Positions 8,170 to 16,841 of a stretch of DNA of 64,000 nucleotides are shown here, one piece after another. The notes below the pieces were generated by a model. The model was not told the DNA's origin. It was given only the letters and a program-made list of their open reading frames with translations, and did not search any database. Source of the DNA: Caldanaerobacter subterraneus (GTDB lineage Bacteria; Bacillota; Thermoanaerobacteria; Thermoanaerobacterales; Thermoanaerobacteraceae). Where the stretch lies: the NCBI RefSeq assembly GCF_004345675.1, contig NZ_SLWU01000001.1:1-64000 (forward strand), in the 5' to 3' direction. The number at the start of each line of letters is the position of its first letter. The first letter of the stretch is position 1. A program made the translations under genes and the position numbers.

Positions 8170-8187
8170 ATCCAGTTTTCTTTTTTT
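8155..8187 (+). terminator. Terminator overlapping the 3' end of gin
   Basis: A nine-base-pair stem, GAAAACTGG (8155-8163) with CCAGTTTTC (8172-8180), is followed by seven T. The gin stop codon is in the loop. The extended -10 element TGGTATAAT (8189-8197) right after it is a likely promoter for the decarboxylase operon. Confidence 0.85.
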
Positions 8188-8228
8188 GTGGTATAATGAA
8201 AATGAAAAATGTTTTGTGGAGGTATTTT

Positions 8229-9647
8229 ATGTCAACCCCTTTGTACGACGCTCTCATGGAATACGTGAAAAAGGAAACTGTACCTTTTCACATGCCCGGC
8301 CATAAACAAGGAAGAGTATTGCCAAAAGAGTACATTGAAAATTTAGCAAAAATTGATTTGACAGAGGTGCCAGGACTTGACAACCTTCACAATCCCGATG
8401 GTCCAATCCTTGAAGCTGAGAAGCTTGCAGCAAAGGCCTTTGGGTCAAAACAAGCTTTCTTTTTGGTAAATGGCAGTACTGCTGGAATATATGCGGCCAT
8501 GTATGCAGTGCTAAACCCTACGGATAAAGTGCTTGTGATGAGGAATTCTCATAAATCTGTTTACAACGGAGTTGTGCTTACTCAATCGATTCCCGTGTAT
8601 TTGCTGCCCGAGATAGACTATGAAAATGGAATTGCGATGGGAATTGATGTAGAAAAGCTAGAGGAGGTTTTGCAAAAAGAAAGAGATGTAAAAGCTGTAG
8701 TAGTGACATACCCTAATTATTACGGTTTTTGCAGTGATATTGAAAAAATTGTGGATATTGTGCATAAGTACGGTAAAATTTTAATTGTAGATGAAGCTCA
8801 TGGGGCTCACTTTCCTTTTTCAAACAATTTGCCTAAGTCCTCCATAAAAGCAGGAGCAGATATTGTAGTACAGAGCCTGCACAAGACTCTTACTTCTTTT
8901 ACTCAAACTTCTATACTCCATTTAAATTCTGATAGGGTAGATGTGGATCGGTTAAAATATTCTTTAAGCCTTTTTCAATCTACATCCCCTTCTTATATTC
9001 TCATGTCTTCAATTGACATGGCGAGAGAATACATGGAGAAAGAGGGCAAAAAAAGATTAGAGGAAATTATTCAATTATCCCTATATGCTAGAAGAGAAAT
9101 TGGTAAAATAGAAGAAATGAAATGTCTGGGAGAAGATGTCGTTGGACGGTACGGCATTGTGGATTTTGATGTTACAAAGCTCACTATAAGTGTAAAGAAT
9201 TTGGGAATTGAAGGGCCTGAAGCAGAGGATTTTTTGAGGAGAGAATGCAATATACAAGTTGAAATGTCTGATGTTTACAATATATTAGCGATGGTTACTG
9301 TAGGGGATGATGAAAAAAGGGTAAAAATGCTTTTAGAAGGTTTAAAAAAGCTTTCAAAAAACAGGAAGAGGGTTAAATTTGGGGATAGAATTCTTTTTCC
9401 TTCTTTGCCTGAAATGGTGTTGACTCCTTCGGAAGCTGTGAGGAAAAAGAAGGTGAGGGTACCCTTTGAAAAGGCAGAAGGGGCGATTTCTGCAGATTTT
9501 GTGACACCTTATCCGCCAGGAGTTCCTCTCATATGTCCAGGAGAGAGGATTGAAAAAGATATGGTAAAATATATAGAAGTATTGTATAATAAAGGTATTA
9601 AGGTTTTGGGTATACAGGATAATTTACTGTCGGTGTGTGAGATATGA
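8229..9647 (+). CDS. Arg/Lys/Orn decarboxylase family protein (YaaO-type)
   Basis: A 472-aa fold-type I PLP decarboxylase. Its N-terminus has PFHMPGHKQGR, typical of the family. The PLP-binding lysine is in VQSLHKTLTSFTQ, and the Asp/His pair is in VDEAHGAHFPF. Products are agmatine, cadaverine or putrescine depending on substrate, which cannot be told here. Thermophiles often use such enzymes for polyamines. The ATG at 8229 is chosen for its TGGAGGT site; an upstream in-frame ATG overlaps the promoter. Its stop overlaps the tmk start by four bases, and the order copies B. subtilis yaaO-tmk. Confidence 0.88.
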   Translation: MSTPLYDALMEYVKKETVPFHMPGHKQGRVLPKEYIENLAKIDLTEVPGLDNLHNPDGPILEAEKLAAKAFGSKQAFFLVNGSTAGIYAAMYAVLNPTDKVLVMRNSHKSVYNGVVLTQSIPVYLLPEIDYENGIAMGIDVEKLEEVLQKERDVKAVVVTYPNYYGFCSDIEKIVDIVHKYGKILIVDEAHGAHFPFSNNLPKSSIKAGADIVVQSLHKTLTSFTQTSILHLNSDRVDVDRLKYSLSLFQSTSPSYILMSSIDMAREYMEKEGKKRLEEIIQLSLYARREIGKIEEMKCLGEDVVGRYGIVDFDVTKLTISVKNLGIEGPEAEDFLRRECNIQVEMSDVYNILAMVTVGDDEKRVKMLLEGLKKLSKNRKRVKFGDRILFPSLPEMVLTPSEAVRKKKVRVPFEKAEGAISADFVTPYPPGVPLICPGERIEKDMVKYIEVLYNKGIKVLGIQDNLLSVCEI

Positions 9648-10270
9648 GAGGGAAATTTATAAGTTTCGAAGGCATAGACGGATGTGGGAAGACCACACAG
9701 GTTAAGCTTTTGGAAGAACATCTTAAAAAAGAGGGTTATGACCTACTTGTCTTAAGGGAGCCGGGTGGGACGAGAGTAGGAGAGAAAGTCCGCGAAATTT
9801 TGCTTGACAGAGAAAATCTCATCTTCCCGGTGACAGAAATGCTCCTTTACGCTTCCTCTAGGGCGCAACTGGTGGAAGAGAAGATTTTACCCGCTCTTTC
9901 TAAAGGTCAAATGGTAATAGTTGACAGGTTTGTAGATAGTTCTTATGTATATCAGGGATATGCTAGGGGATTGGGACTGGAAAAAGTTAAAATTGTAAAT
10001 GAAATAGCAACTAAAGGTTTGTTTCCGGATATTACAGTATATATAGACATTACACCGGAGGAAGCCATAAAAAGGCGACAGGGTAAAAAAGCCGACAGGC
10101 TCGAAGGGGAGGACTATGAATTTCACAAAAAAGTGAGGGAAGGTTATCTTAGACTGGTGAAGGATTTTCCGGAGAGGTTTGTTTTGATAGACGGTATGCA
10201 GGAGGTACTGGCGGTTCATAAAATGGTGGTAAAGGCAGTAGAAGAATATTTGAAGGGGGCGAAAGTATGA
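9644..10270 (+). CDS. tmk: Thymidylate kinase
   Basis: A 208-aa dTMP kinase (dTMP + ATP to dTDP + ADP) needed for dTTP synthesis. The P-loop FEGIDGCGKTTQ, the DRF(V)DSS motif and the lid region KRRQGKKADRLE are present. It overlaps the upstream decarboxylase (ATGA) and the downstream darA, showing a tightly packed operon. Confidence 0.97.
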   Translation: MRGKFISFEGIDGCGKTTQVKLLEEHLKKEGYDLLVLREPGGTRVGEKVREILLDRENLIFPVTEMLLYASSRAQLVEEKILPALSKGQMVIVDRFVDSSYVYQGYARGLGLEKVKIVNEIATKGLFPDITVYIDITPEEAIKRRQGKKADRLEGEDYEFHKKVREGYLRLVKDFPERFVLIDGMQEVLAVHKMVVKAVEEYLKGAKV

Positions 10271-10596
10271 AGTTAGTTCTTGCGATCGTACAGGATGAAG
10301 ATGTCAGAAGGTTGATGGATGGGCTTACGGAGGGAGGATTCAGCTTTACAAGGATTGCTTCTACAGGTGGTTTTTTGAGGTCTGGCAATACCACCTTGAT
10401 AATAGGAGTGGAAGATGATAAATTGGACGATGTCATAAGCATAATAGAAAAGAAGTGCAAAACCCGTGATAGAATAATAACTTCACCTACTCCAATGGGA
10501 GGGGCTACAGATATCTTCCTTCCGCAGGCTGTTGAAGTGACAATTGGCGGTGCTACAGTGTTTGTGCTCGATGTAGAAAAATTCTTTAGGATATAA
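10267..10596 (+). CDS. darA: DarA (YaaQ), PII-like cyclic-di-AMP receptor
   Basis: A 109-aa protein of the DarA/PstA family, a PII-like trimer that binds c-di-AMP. Characteristic parts are VQDEDVRRLMDGL, the binding stretch TRIASTGGFLRSGNTTL and GVEDDKLDDVI. No catalytic residues are expected. It sits between tmk and yaaR as in B. subtilis. Its downstream target is unknown in most species. Confidence 0.95.
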   Translation: MKLVLAIVQDEDVRRLMDGLTEGGFSFTRIASTGGFLRSGNTTLIIGVEDDKLDDVISIIEKKCKTRDRIITSPTPMGGATDIFLPQAVEVTIGGATVFVLDVEKFFRI

Positions 10597-10610
10597 AAAG
10601 GGTGTTTGCT

Positions 10611-11051
10611 ATGAGGGTTAATGAAGTCAGGCTTTCAAAAGTGGTTAGTGAAATGAAAAGCGAGATTTCAAGAACGTATAAAGTGGAGAAAAAATTTGGA
10701 GAAACTTTTGAAAAAGAGTTAGACAGAGTTTATAAAGATAAATTGTCAGAAATTTTGTCAGAAATAGATGAAGCGGCTGACAAATTAAAAGAAAGTTTGA
10801 ATTTACAAGACCTTCTCAAGTATAAGAAGCTTGTAAAGAAGTTTTTGCAAGAAGCCACAGAAAACATGCTCAAATACACTAAAAAAGAACATGTAGATTT
10901 AAGAGGAAGAAGGAGAATATATTCTCTAGTGGAAAAGGTGGACAAAGAGCTGGAAAAGCTTACAGAGGAGTTTCTAAAAGAGTCTAAAAAGTTAGAACTG
11001 CTAAAAATGATTGATGATATAAGAGGTTTGTTAATAGACATTTACTCGTAA
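10611..11051 (+). CDS. YaaR-family protein (DUF327)
   Basis: A 146-aa, strongly charged, mostly helical protein in the position of yaaR, between darA and holB. The start at 10611 is chosen because AAAAAGGG lies eight bases before it. Motifs such as LQDLLKYKKLVKKFLQEA and LRGRRRIYSLVEKVD fit the family. The function is unknown. Confidence 0.85.
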   Translation: MRVNEVRLSKVVSEMKSEISRTYKVEKKFGETFEKELDRVYKDKLSEILSEIDEAADKLKESLNLQDLLKYKKLVKKFLQEATENMLKYTKKEHVDLRGRRRIYSLVEKVDKELEKLTEEFLKESKKLELLKMIDDIRGLLIDIYS

Positions 11052-11055
11052 GGTG

Positions 11056-12033
11056 ATGAAGTTGCTTAGGGTGTATGGCCACGAAGAGATTCTAAAAGTA
11101 TTTCGCAATATAATAAATCAGAATAAAATTTCTAATGCCTACTTATTTGTTGGGGAAGAAGGTTTAGGAAAGAGATTTTTGGCTGAATATTTTGCAATGA
11201 TGGTAAACTGCAAAGGTACTGATAAGCCTTGTTTTAAGTGTAGCTCTTGTGTAAAAATGCTTAAGAAAAGTCATCCAGATGTGTTTATAATAGAACCAGA
11301 GGGAGATTCTATAAAAGTAGAAACTGTAAGGTATATAAACGCTGAAATAAATATAAAGCCTTATGAGTCTTTTAAAAAGGTATTTATAATTGACAGGGCT
11401 GATAAAATGACTCCTGCAGCTCAGAACGCTTTTCTTAAAACCTTAGAAGAACCGCCTTTATACGGCCTTTTCATACTAATCTCACCTCAAATAGAAGCTC
11501 TTTTGCCTACAGTAGTATCTCGCTGCAATGTGGTAAGATTTAAAAGAGAAAGAAAAGAAGTGATTAAAGAATACCTGATTGGTGAAAAAGGCGTCAGCGA
11601 AGAAGAGGCAGAAGTTCTGGCACATCTCGCGGATGGCAATTTTGGTGAGGCGGACAAATTGGTGGACGAAAATTATAAAAAGCTTCGCAGCAATGTGCTT
11701 TCTGAGATTGAGAAAATTTTTGAGAAAAAAGGTTTTGAAGTGCTTAATGAGTACAGCTTTTTTGAGGAAAATAAGGAACAGATTGAGGAGGTTTTAAAAA
11801 TATTCCTCTCTTATTTAAGAGATGTGTTGGTCTTTAAAACAACCAAAAATTTGAAATTTATAAAGAATGTGGATTATATAGATTCTATAGAAAAATTGGA
11901 ATCTAAGTTGACCTTTAAGAGATTAAATAATATAATCAATAGAATAGAGCAGTTTAATTCCCAGCTTAAAAGCAATGTAAACTATCAGTTGGCTGTAGAG
12001 AATTTACTTTTAGATATTTTAGGGGGTCAATAA
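11056..12033 (+). CDS. holB: DNA polymerase III delta' subunit
   Basis: A clamp-loader subunit of about 325 aa. It has AYLFVGEEGLGKRFLAEYF at the degenerate P-loop, a zinc-binding cysteine cluster (C-KGTDKP-CFKCSSC) and sensor-like NAFLKTLEEPP. HolB works with HolA and DnaX to load the sliding clamp. The start is ambiguous: GTG 11053, ATG 11056 and TTG 11062 are in frame, and the AAGGTG site would best serve the TTG. Confidence 0.93.
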   Translation: MKLLRVYGHEEILKVFRNIINQNKISNAYLFVGEEGLGKRFLAEYFAMMVNCKGTDKPCFKCSSCVKMLKKSHPDVFIIEPEGDSIKVETVRYINAEINIKPYESFKKVFIIDRADKMTPAAQNAFLKTLEEPPLYGLFILISPQIEALLPTVVSRCNVVRFKRERKEVIKEYLIGEKGVSEEEAEVLAHLADGNFGEADKLVDENYKKLRSNVLSEIEKIFEKKGFEVLNEYSFFEENKEQIEEVLKIFLSYLRDVLVFKTTKNLKFIKNVDYIDSIEKLESKLTFKRLNNIINRIEQFNSQLKSNVNYQLAVENLLLDILGGQ

Positions 12034-12035
12034 CG

Positions 12036-12917
12036 TTGGTTACAGTCGTAGGAGTTAGATTTAAGAAGGCAGGCAAGATATACTATTTTGACCCGGGAGA
12101 TTTGCCTATAAAAGTTGGCGATAAGGTGATTGTAGAGACTATAAGAGGGATAGAGGTTGGAGAAGTTGTAGTTGGAATTAAGGAAGTCCCTGAAGAAGAG
12201 ATTGTAGCGCCTTTAAAGAAAGTTATACGTATTGCTACAGAAGAAGACATTGAACATTATTATGAAAACAAGAAAAAAGAGGCGCAAGCCTTTGAGATAT
12301 GCCTTAAGAAAATAGAAGAACACGGGCTTGAGATGAACCTCGTAGATGTGGAATACACTTTTGACAACACCAAAGTTATATTTTACTTCACTGCAGAAGG
12401 CAGAGTAGACTTTAGAGAGTTGGTAAAAGACTTGGCATCTGTTTTTAGAATAAGGATAGAGTTAAGGCAGATAGGTGTAAGGGATGAGGCCAAAATAATT
12501 GGAGGGTTAGGGCCCTGTGGAAGACCACTTTGCTGCACCACTTTTTTGGGAGAATTTGAACCTGTTTCAATAAAGATGGCAAAGGACCAAAATCTCTCTT
12601 TAAACCCTGCTAAAATATCGGGGCTTTGCGGGCGCTTGATGTGCTGCTTGAAATATGAGCAGGAAATGTATGAAAAATTGAGGGCTGAACTTCCCAAAGT
12701 GGGCAGCATCATAAGAGTGGGAGATAAGGAGATGAAGATAACAGAAGTAGATGTAATAAGGCGCAAACTCAAAGTAAAAATGAAAAATCTGGAAGGCATA
12801 GAGATAATAAAAGAATATGACCCTGAAGAGGTAGAAGTAATAGAAGAAAGAGAAGAGATAGAAAAAATGTGTGAAGAAGAGATGTTTAAAGAAGATTTAG
12901 AAAAAATAGAGGAGTAA
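12036..12917 (+). CDS. ricT: RicT (YaaT), PSP1-domain protein
   Basis: A 293-aa PSP1-domain protein beginning with TTG behind AGGGGG. The cysteine-rich core is intact: GGLGPCGRPLCCTTFL and SGLCGRLMCCLKYE. In B. subtilis, RicT joins RicA and RicF in a complex that binds iron-sulfur clusters and promotes RNase Y processing, sporulation and competence. The C-terminus is an acidic tail. Synteny (holB-yaaT) agrees. In B. subtilis yabA follows; here it is missing and an inverted gene unit lies instead. Confidence 0.95.
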   Translation: MVTVVGVRFKKAGKIYYFDPGDLPIKVGDKVIVETIRGIEVGEVVVGIKEVPEEEIVAPLKKVIRIATEEDIEHYYENKKKEAQAFEICLKKIEEHGLEMNLVDVEYTFDNTKVIFYFTAEGRVDFRELVKDLASVFRIRIELRQIGVRDEAKIIGGLGPCGRPLCCTTFLGEFEPVSIKMAKDQNLSLNPAKISGLCGRLMCCLKYEQEMYEKLRAELPKVGSIIRVGDKEMKITEVDVIRRKLKVKMKNLEGIEIIKEYDPEEVEVIEEREEIEKMCEEEMFKEDLEKIEE

Positions 12918-12932
12918 TTCCTCTATTTTTTT
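12901..12932. terminator. Bidirectional terminator between ricT and the convergent membrane genes
   Basis: AATAGAGGA (12905-12913) pairs with TCCTCTATT (12919-12927). The stem is flanked by six A on one side and seven T on the other, so it ends with a U tract on both strands. Confidence 0.88.
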
Positions 12933-12935
12933 ATT

Positions 12936-13166
12936 CTACTTTATAGTAGTATTCTTAAGGTGCTGCATTATTTTTGTGCCCAATGTTGCTCTTAATAGCA
13001 CTCCCAATGCTACTGGTCCTGCAATAGCCATGACCTTAAAAATGCCTCTTTTTATTCCTAATAACAAAGTCAGGGCAAGAATTACAATTACTCCTTCTCC
13101 TAGTTTTAAAAGAGTGCCAAAAATTCTTGCTATATATTTTAGAGTGCTTTTGATGCAATTGTGCAA
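12936..13166 (-). CDS. Small hydrophobic protein, likely two membrane helices
   Basis: A reading frame of up to 76 codons that starts (TTG) four bases after the stop of the large membrane protein gene and runs up to the shared terminator. The stretches VIVILALTLLLGI and VMAIAGPVALGVLL look like membrane helices around a short basic loop (KRG). No good ribosome site precedes the TTG, so it may rely on translational coupling or start further in. I do not recognise the family. It fills the space between gene and terminator exactly, which favours a real gene. Confidence 0.45.
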   Translation of the reverse strand: MHNCIKSTLKYIARIFGTLLKLGEGVIVILALTLLLGIKRGIFKVMAIAGPVALGVLLRATLGTKIMQHLKNTTIK

Positions 13167-13170
13167 GAGG

Positions 13171-15357
13171 TCATAAGTTTATATCAGCTACCTTTTTTTG
13201 AAGGAGTAGCAAAATGGGGGGGATGGTATATATACATATTGTAGCGGCTGCTACAATGCCTGCATCATTGAATCCCAATGCAAAGAGCATCCCAATAATG
13301 CTACCAAAAAATCCAAAGTAAACATATTTGTGGTTTTTAAAGATGTCTTGTAAAACTCCTGTTGGCTTATAAGAAATTATAAATAGCACTACGATAGAGA
13401 TTACGAGAACCCACGACCATATCGTGTATCTCATGAGTTTAAGTTCCATTTGAAGTTTTCTTGTAAAAATTTGCAGTAGAGAATTGATGCCTTCAGTTTT
13501 TACAATGATAGCTGTTTGAGCCATATGAGTTGTTGTTCCCCAAAACATTGAAGCTACAAACATTAAGAATAACAATGCTACCATCGAAAAAAACATGATT
13601 AAGAAATTTTTTTTATTCATTTTTATTCCCGAGAACATCAAAATTGTAGTGCCAAAAGCCATAAACCCTGTTATAAATCCTCCTACTTTTGCCCCAAATT
13701 GAGGCAACACCATTAGTACGAAGGCGACAGTAAAGAAGATGAAAGCGACTATTTTTGTGGTTTTTCTCTGGTATTTTTCTATCAATAGACTTATTCCCAT
13801 TATTGAGGAACCTATTAGTACCCCCATGTATTCGTTTCCTATTCCATAATATCTTGCACCGCTTATCACATCATATCCTAAGATAGAATTTTTCATTAGA
13901 GGAGAATTAAGCAGCAAATCTATTATTATAGTCAGCGACGTTATTAAACTTATTGCCATTAATCTGTCAAGGGCATTTTTTGTGATAAGCATTATTATCG
14001 CATCAATAACAAAGGTTATTAATATAATTGCAAATACATTCCAATAAAGAGACAAAGGGCCAAATAAAGGCAGTACTAAAAAGGTGAGAGGAACAGTCAT
14101 TACTCCTAATAAGAGAGGAGTCAAATATTTTAAATAGTCTTTTTTCAAAAATAATAGGCCTATATAGAGTACAAGGAGAGTAATAAAAACTAAAACATAC
14201 CCTTTTAGTATAGGAGGTCTTGCATTGTGCACAGATACTATCATAGTGTTGGCTTTTAAAAGTTTATGCAAAACATTGCTGTTGGGAATAGTTTCAATGG
14301 GATGACCTAACATTTCTACTGGAGGCTTTATATTAAAATACGTCAAAATTGTAGGCGCTATGTCTAAGTTTGCAATAATTCCTTCTCTCTTTGTTGTATT
14401 AGAAGTAGCAAATCCCTTGGAAAAAGATGGACCCGCTACTATTACAGGCGTTATTAAATTCTTATTTTGTATATCTTGATTAGAAGGATAAGGAGTAACT
14501 GCTATAAACAGGTCTTTAGATAAGTCTAAATTTGCAAGGATTTTTCCTATCAATCTATCTGATTCCTGTAAGGCTTTTTCTCTATATAAATGAGCTAAAG
14601 AAGGGGAAGCATATTTAGAAAACACATCTGCCCTCAAGATATCTCCTGGATCTATGATGATAAGCCCGCCATCCTTACTTGCTTCTAAAAATTTTTCGTA
14701 AAGTTTTTCATAATCAGCTCTCACCATGTAAGGGCTGTTTTCATCCCTTACAAGTAAGTCCTCACTTACATCCCCTTGAACTAATCCGTTTTTATCCATT
14801 CCAATTAGAGGGGCATATCTATTATAAAAGGTACCAGAAGGGGTTTTTACATCAGCATTACCAAAGACATATACATTTATTCCATTTTCTTTTAGAAGCT
14901 GGCCTAATAGTCCAGGGGTGACGGTATAATTTAAAGTTGAAGCTTGATTTATTAAATCTTGTATTCCTATGTTTACTATATCGCTTTTTCCTACTTCCTT
15001 TCCTGTGTACAAATGATAAAGCTTTTCTGCAGAAATGTAGCCATACACTTCGGTTTTATTAAGGCATAGTCCTCCTATTTCTCCTGCAGCTGCTCTTGTT
15101 CCAGTTCCTATTGTTAGGTAAGCAGCGGCTTCAGAATAACTTCCTGCTGTTTTTGTATTCATAAGTGCTAAAGAACCGATGTCTAACAATTTTTTTATGT
15201 TGGGCAGTTCATACTTATTAAGGTCTTTAATACTCATTCTGTTTAAGATAAAAAGGACTGCAGTTTTATTTTGTTTTGATGAAGCAAAGGCGCTGGCAGG
15301 AGAAACTGCCAGAAAAACAAGTATGAGACATAAAAAAACAGTTGCAAATTTTTTCAT
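13171..15357 (-). CDS. Exported alkaline-phosphatase-fold domain plus polytopic membrane domain, unknown function
   Basis: A 728-aa protein in three parts. There is a signal peptide (residues ~1-25, ending near SPASAFA). A soluble domain of about 340 residues has features of the alkaline phosphatase/phosphomutase superfamily (GTGTRAAAGE, IIIDPGDILRAD, LDIAPTILTYF). About ten hydrophobic helices run from ~residue 375 to the end. The soluble domain should face outward. I cannot name the substrate; relatives modify lipids or polymers, and the classic metal-binding nucleophile motif is not obvious. It lies on the minus strand inside an otherwise forward block, with a small hydrophobic gene behind it. 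It looks like an insertion into the conserved ricT-trmN6 region. Confidence 0.7.
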   Translation of the reverse strand: MKKFATVFLCLILVFLAVSPASAFASSKQNKTAVLFILNRMSIKDLNKYELPNIKKLLDIGSLALMNTKTAGSYSEAAAYLTIGTGTRAAAGEIGGLCLNKTEVYGYISAEKLYHLYTGKEVGKSDIVNIGIQDLINQASTLNYTVTPGLLGQLLKENGINVYVFGNADVKTPSGTFYNRYAPLIGMDKNGLVQGDVSEDLLVRDENSPYMVRADYEKLYEKFLEASKDGGLIIIDPGDILRADVFSKYASPSLAHLYREKALQESDRLIGKILANLDLSKDLFIAVTPYPSNQDIQNKNLITPVIVAGPSFSKGFATSNTTKREGIIANLDIAPTILTYFNIKPPVEMLGHPIETIPNSNVLHKLLKANTMIVSVHNARPPILKGYVLVFITLLVLYIGLLFLKKDYLKYLTPLLLGVMTVPLTFLVLPLFGPLSLYWNVFAIILITFVIDAIIMLITKNALDRLMAISLITSLTIIIDLLLNSPLMKNSILGYDVISGARYYGIGNEYMGVLIGSSIMGISLLIEKYQRKTTKIVAFIFFTVAFVLMVLPQFGAKVGGFITGFMAFGTTILMFSGIKMNKKNFLIMFFSMVALLFLMFVASMFWGTTTHMAQTAIIVKTEGINSLLQIFTRKLQMELKLMRYTIWSWVLVISIVVLFIISYKPTGVLQDIFKNHKYVYFGFFGSIIGMLFALGFNDAGIVAAATICIYTIPPILLLLQKKVADINL

Positions 15358-15441
15358 ATGACATTCCTTCCTTAATTTTTTAGTTATGTTCTGTGCACGA
15401 CTTCTTATTATACCATAAAATTGTTAAAGAATTATTAATAG

Positions 15442-15480
15442 AAAAAATAAAAGTCCCCTTTTTAAAAAAGAGGACTTTTT
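15442..15480 (-). terminator. Terminator of the arginine deiminase gene
   Basis: AAAAGTCC (15449-15456) pairs with GGACTTTT (15472-15479). Read on the minus strand, the hairpin follows the arcA stop and runs into a T-rich tract. It separates arcA from the membrane protein gene. Confidence 0.8.
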
Positions 15481-15487
15481 ATTTAAC

Positions 15488-16711
15488 TTATTCTCTTAAA
15501 AGAGGCATTGTCATGCAACGAGGGCCTCCTCTTCCTCTTGACAGCTCAGACCCTTCAATCGGGATCACTTTTATCCCTTCTTTTTCCAAAATTTTATTTG
15601 ATATTTCATTTCTCGAATAAGTTACAATTACGCCCGGAGCTATGGCAAGAGTGTTAGTGCTGTCATTCCATTGTTCTCTTGCAGAAGTTATGGCGTTTAA
15701 TCCTCCAGTTGGAATTATGTCTATTGTATAGAGGTTTAGGGCATTTTTTAGGGCTGTTTGTAAGTCTTTTTCCCTGTGTATTGAAAAACCTTTTTCTTCT
15801 TTTATGAGGCTAAAAATTTTTAGCTCATTTTTTATGCCCGGGTAGAAGACAAATCTGTTGGTATCCACCATGGTAAATACAGTGTCTAAGTGCATGTAAG
15901 ACCTTTTTGGAGGGATTTGTACTACCAGTATTTTTTCAACAGAGGACCCTTTTTCAAATAGATTGTGAGCAAGCTGTTCTATTGCCTGTGGGGATGTTCT
16001 TTCGCTACAGCCGACCGCTATTACTTTTTCATTTAAGACTAAAATGTCTCCGCCTTCTATAGAATGAGGATAAGTGTTGTCATAAAAAAGGGGGACTTCG
16101 TTGTCTTTGAAGAGAGGATGATAATTATACAGGTACTTAAATATCAGGGTTTCTGGCTTTCTCGCAGCAGCTTTCATTGAGCTTATCATGAGTCCTCTGT
16201 CGATTACAGCGGATGGATCCCTTGTGAAATAGAGGTTTGGCAATGGCTTGATGTAGTAATAGTCTTCTTCGTATATGTGTTCTGCCAGGCCCATCAAGGA
16301 CCTTTTTACTTTTGCTTCATACAATGAAAGTCCAGATATAGATATTTCTACCAGTTCATCTACGGGTTTTTCTCTTAAAAGTCCAAACAAAAAGTTTAAT
16401 ATTTTGGGAGAGGTGATACCATTTAATTGGAGGAGGTCTTCGATAAATTCCTCTTTTACCTCTTCATCTTGTAGTATTTCAGACAGCAATCTTTCTATAT
16501 ACAGCACTTCTACTCCGTTTTCTTTCAGTACCTTTGCAAATTCATCGTGCTCTTCTTGAATTTTTCGCACCCAGGGTATGTCATCAAAGAGAAGTTCAGA
16601 AAGGTTTTGAGGAGTTAAGCGCTCCAGTTCTCTTCCTGGTCTATGTAGTATCACAGCTTTTAACGGATTTATTTCAGAGGTTATTCTAGGGACGATACCT
16701 GTTTTTATCAA
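15488..16711 (-). CDS. arcA: Arginine deiminase
   Basis: A protein of about 407 aa that hydrolyses arginine to citrulline and ammonia. Family motifs are all present: PLKAVILHRPGRELERL near the N-terminus, NLYFTRDPSAVI, HSIEGGDILV, HLDTVFTMVD and the catalytic cysteine in GRGGPRCMTMPL. GGAGG lies directly against an ATG at 16720, too close to use. The TTG three codons later (16711) has correct spacing and is taken as start. No arcB, arcC or arcD accompanies it, and it has its own terminator. It may supply ammonia or citrulline, or feed a pathway whose other genes lie elsewhere. Confidence 0.93.
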   Translation of the reverse strand: MIKTGIVPRITSEINPLKAVILHRPGRELERLTPQNLSELLFDDIPWVRKIQEEHDEFAKVLKENGVEVLYIERLLSEILQDEEVKEEFIEDLLQLNGITSPKILNFLFGLLREKPVDELVEISISGLSLYEAKVKRSLMGLAEHIYEEDYYYIKPLPNLYFTRDPSAVIDRGLMISSMKAAARKPETLIFKYLYNYHPLFKDNEVPLFYDNTYPHSIEGGDILVLNEKVIAVGCSERTSPQAIEQLAHNLFEKGSSVEKILVVQIPPKRSYMHLDTVFTMVDTNRFVFYPGIKNELKIFSLIKEEKGFSIHREKDLQTALKNALNLYTIDIIPTGGLNAITSAREQWNDSTNTLAIAPGVIVTYSRNEISNKILEKEGIKVIPIEGSELSRGRGGPRCMTMPLLRE

Positions 16712-16841
16712 ATTTTTCATCCTCCCGCGTATAAATTCCTTATATAGTATACTGTTCAATGAGGTGATTTTCAATACGCTGGATGAGGTTTTTGTTGAAA
16801 AAAGGCAGGTTGAAAGGTAGAATATAGAAGAGGTGAGAAAA

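Noticed and set aside
16745-16820. Short plus-strand peptide-like frame between arcA and trmN6
   Set aside because: About 20 codons read plausibly (VIFNTLDEVF) but there is no proper start, and the stretch is too short to support a gene or a remnant.
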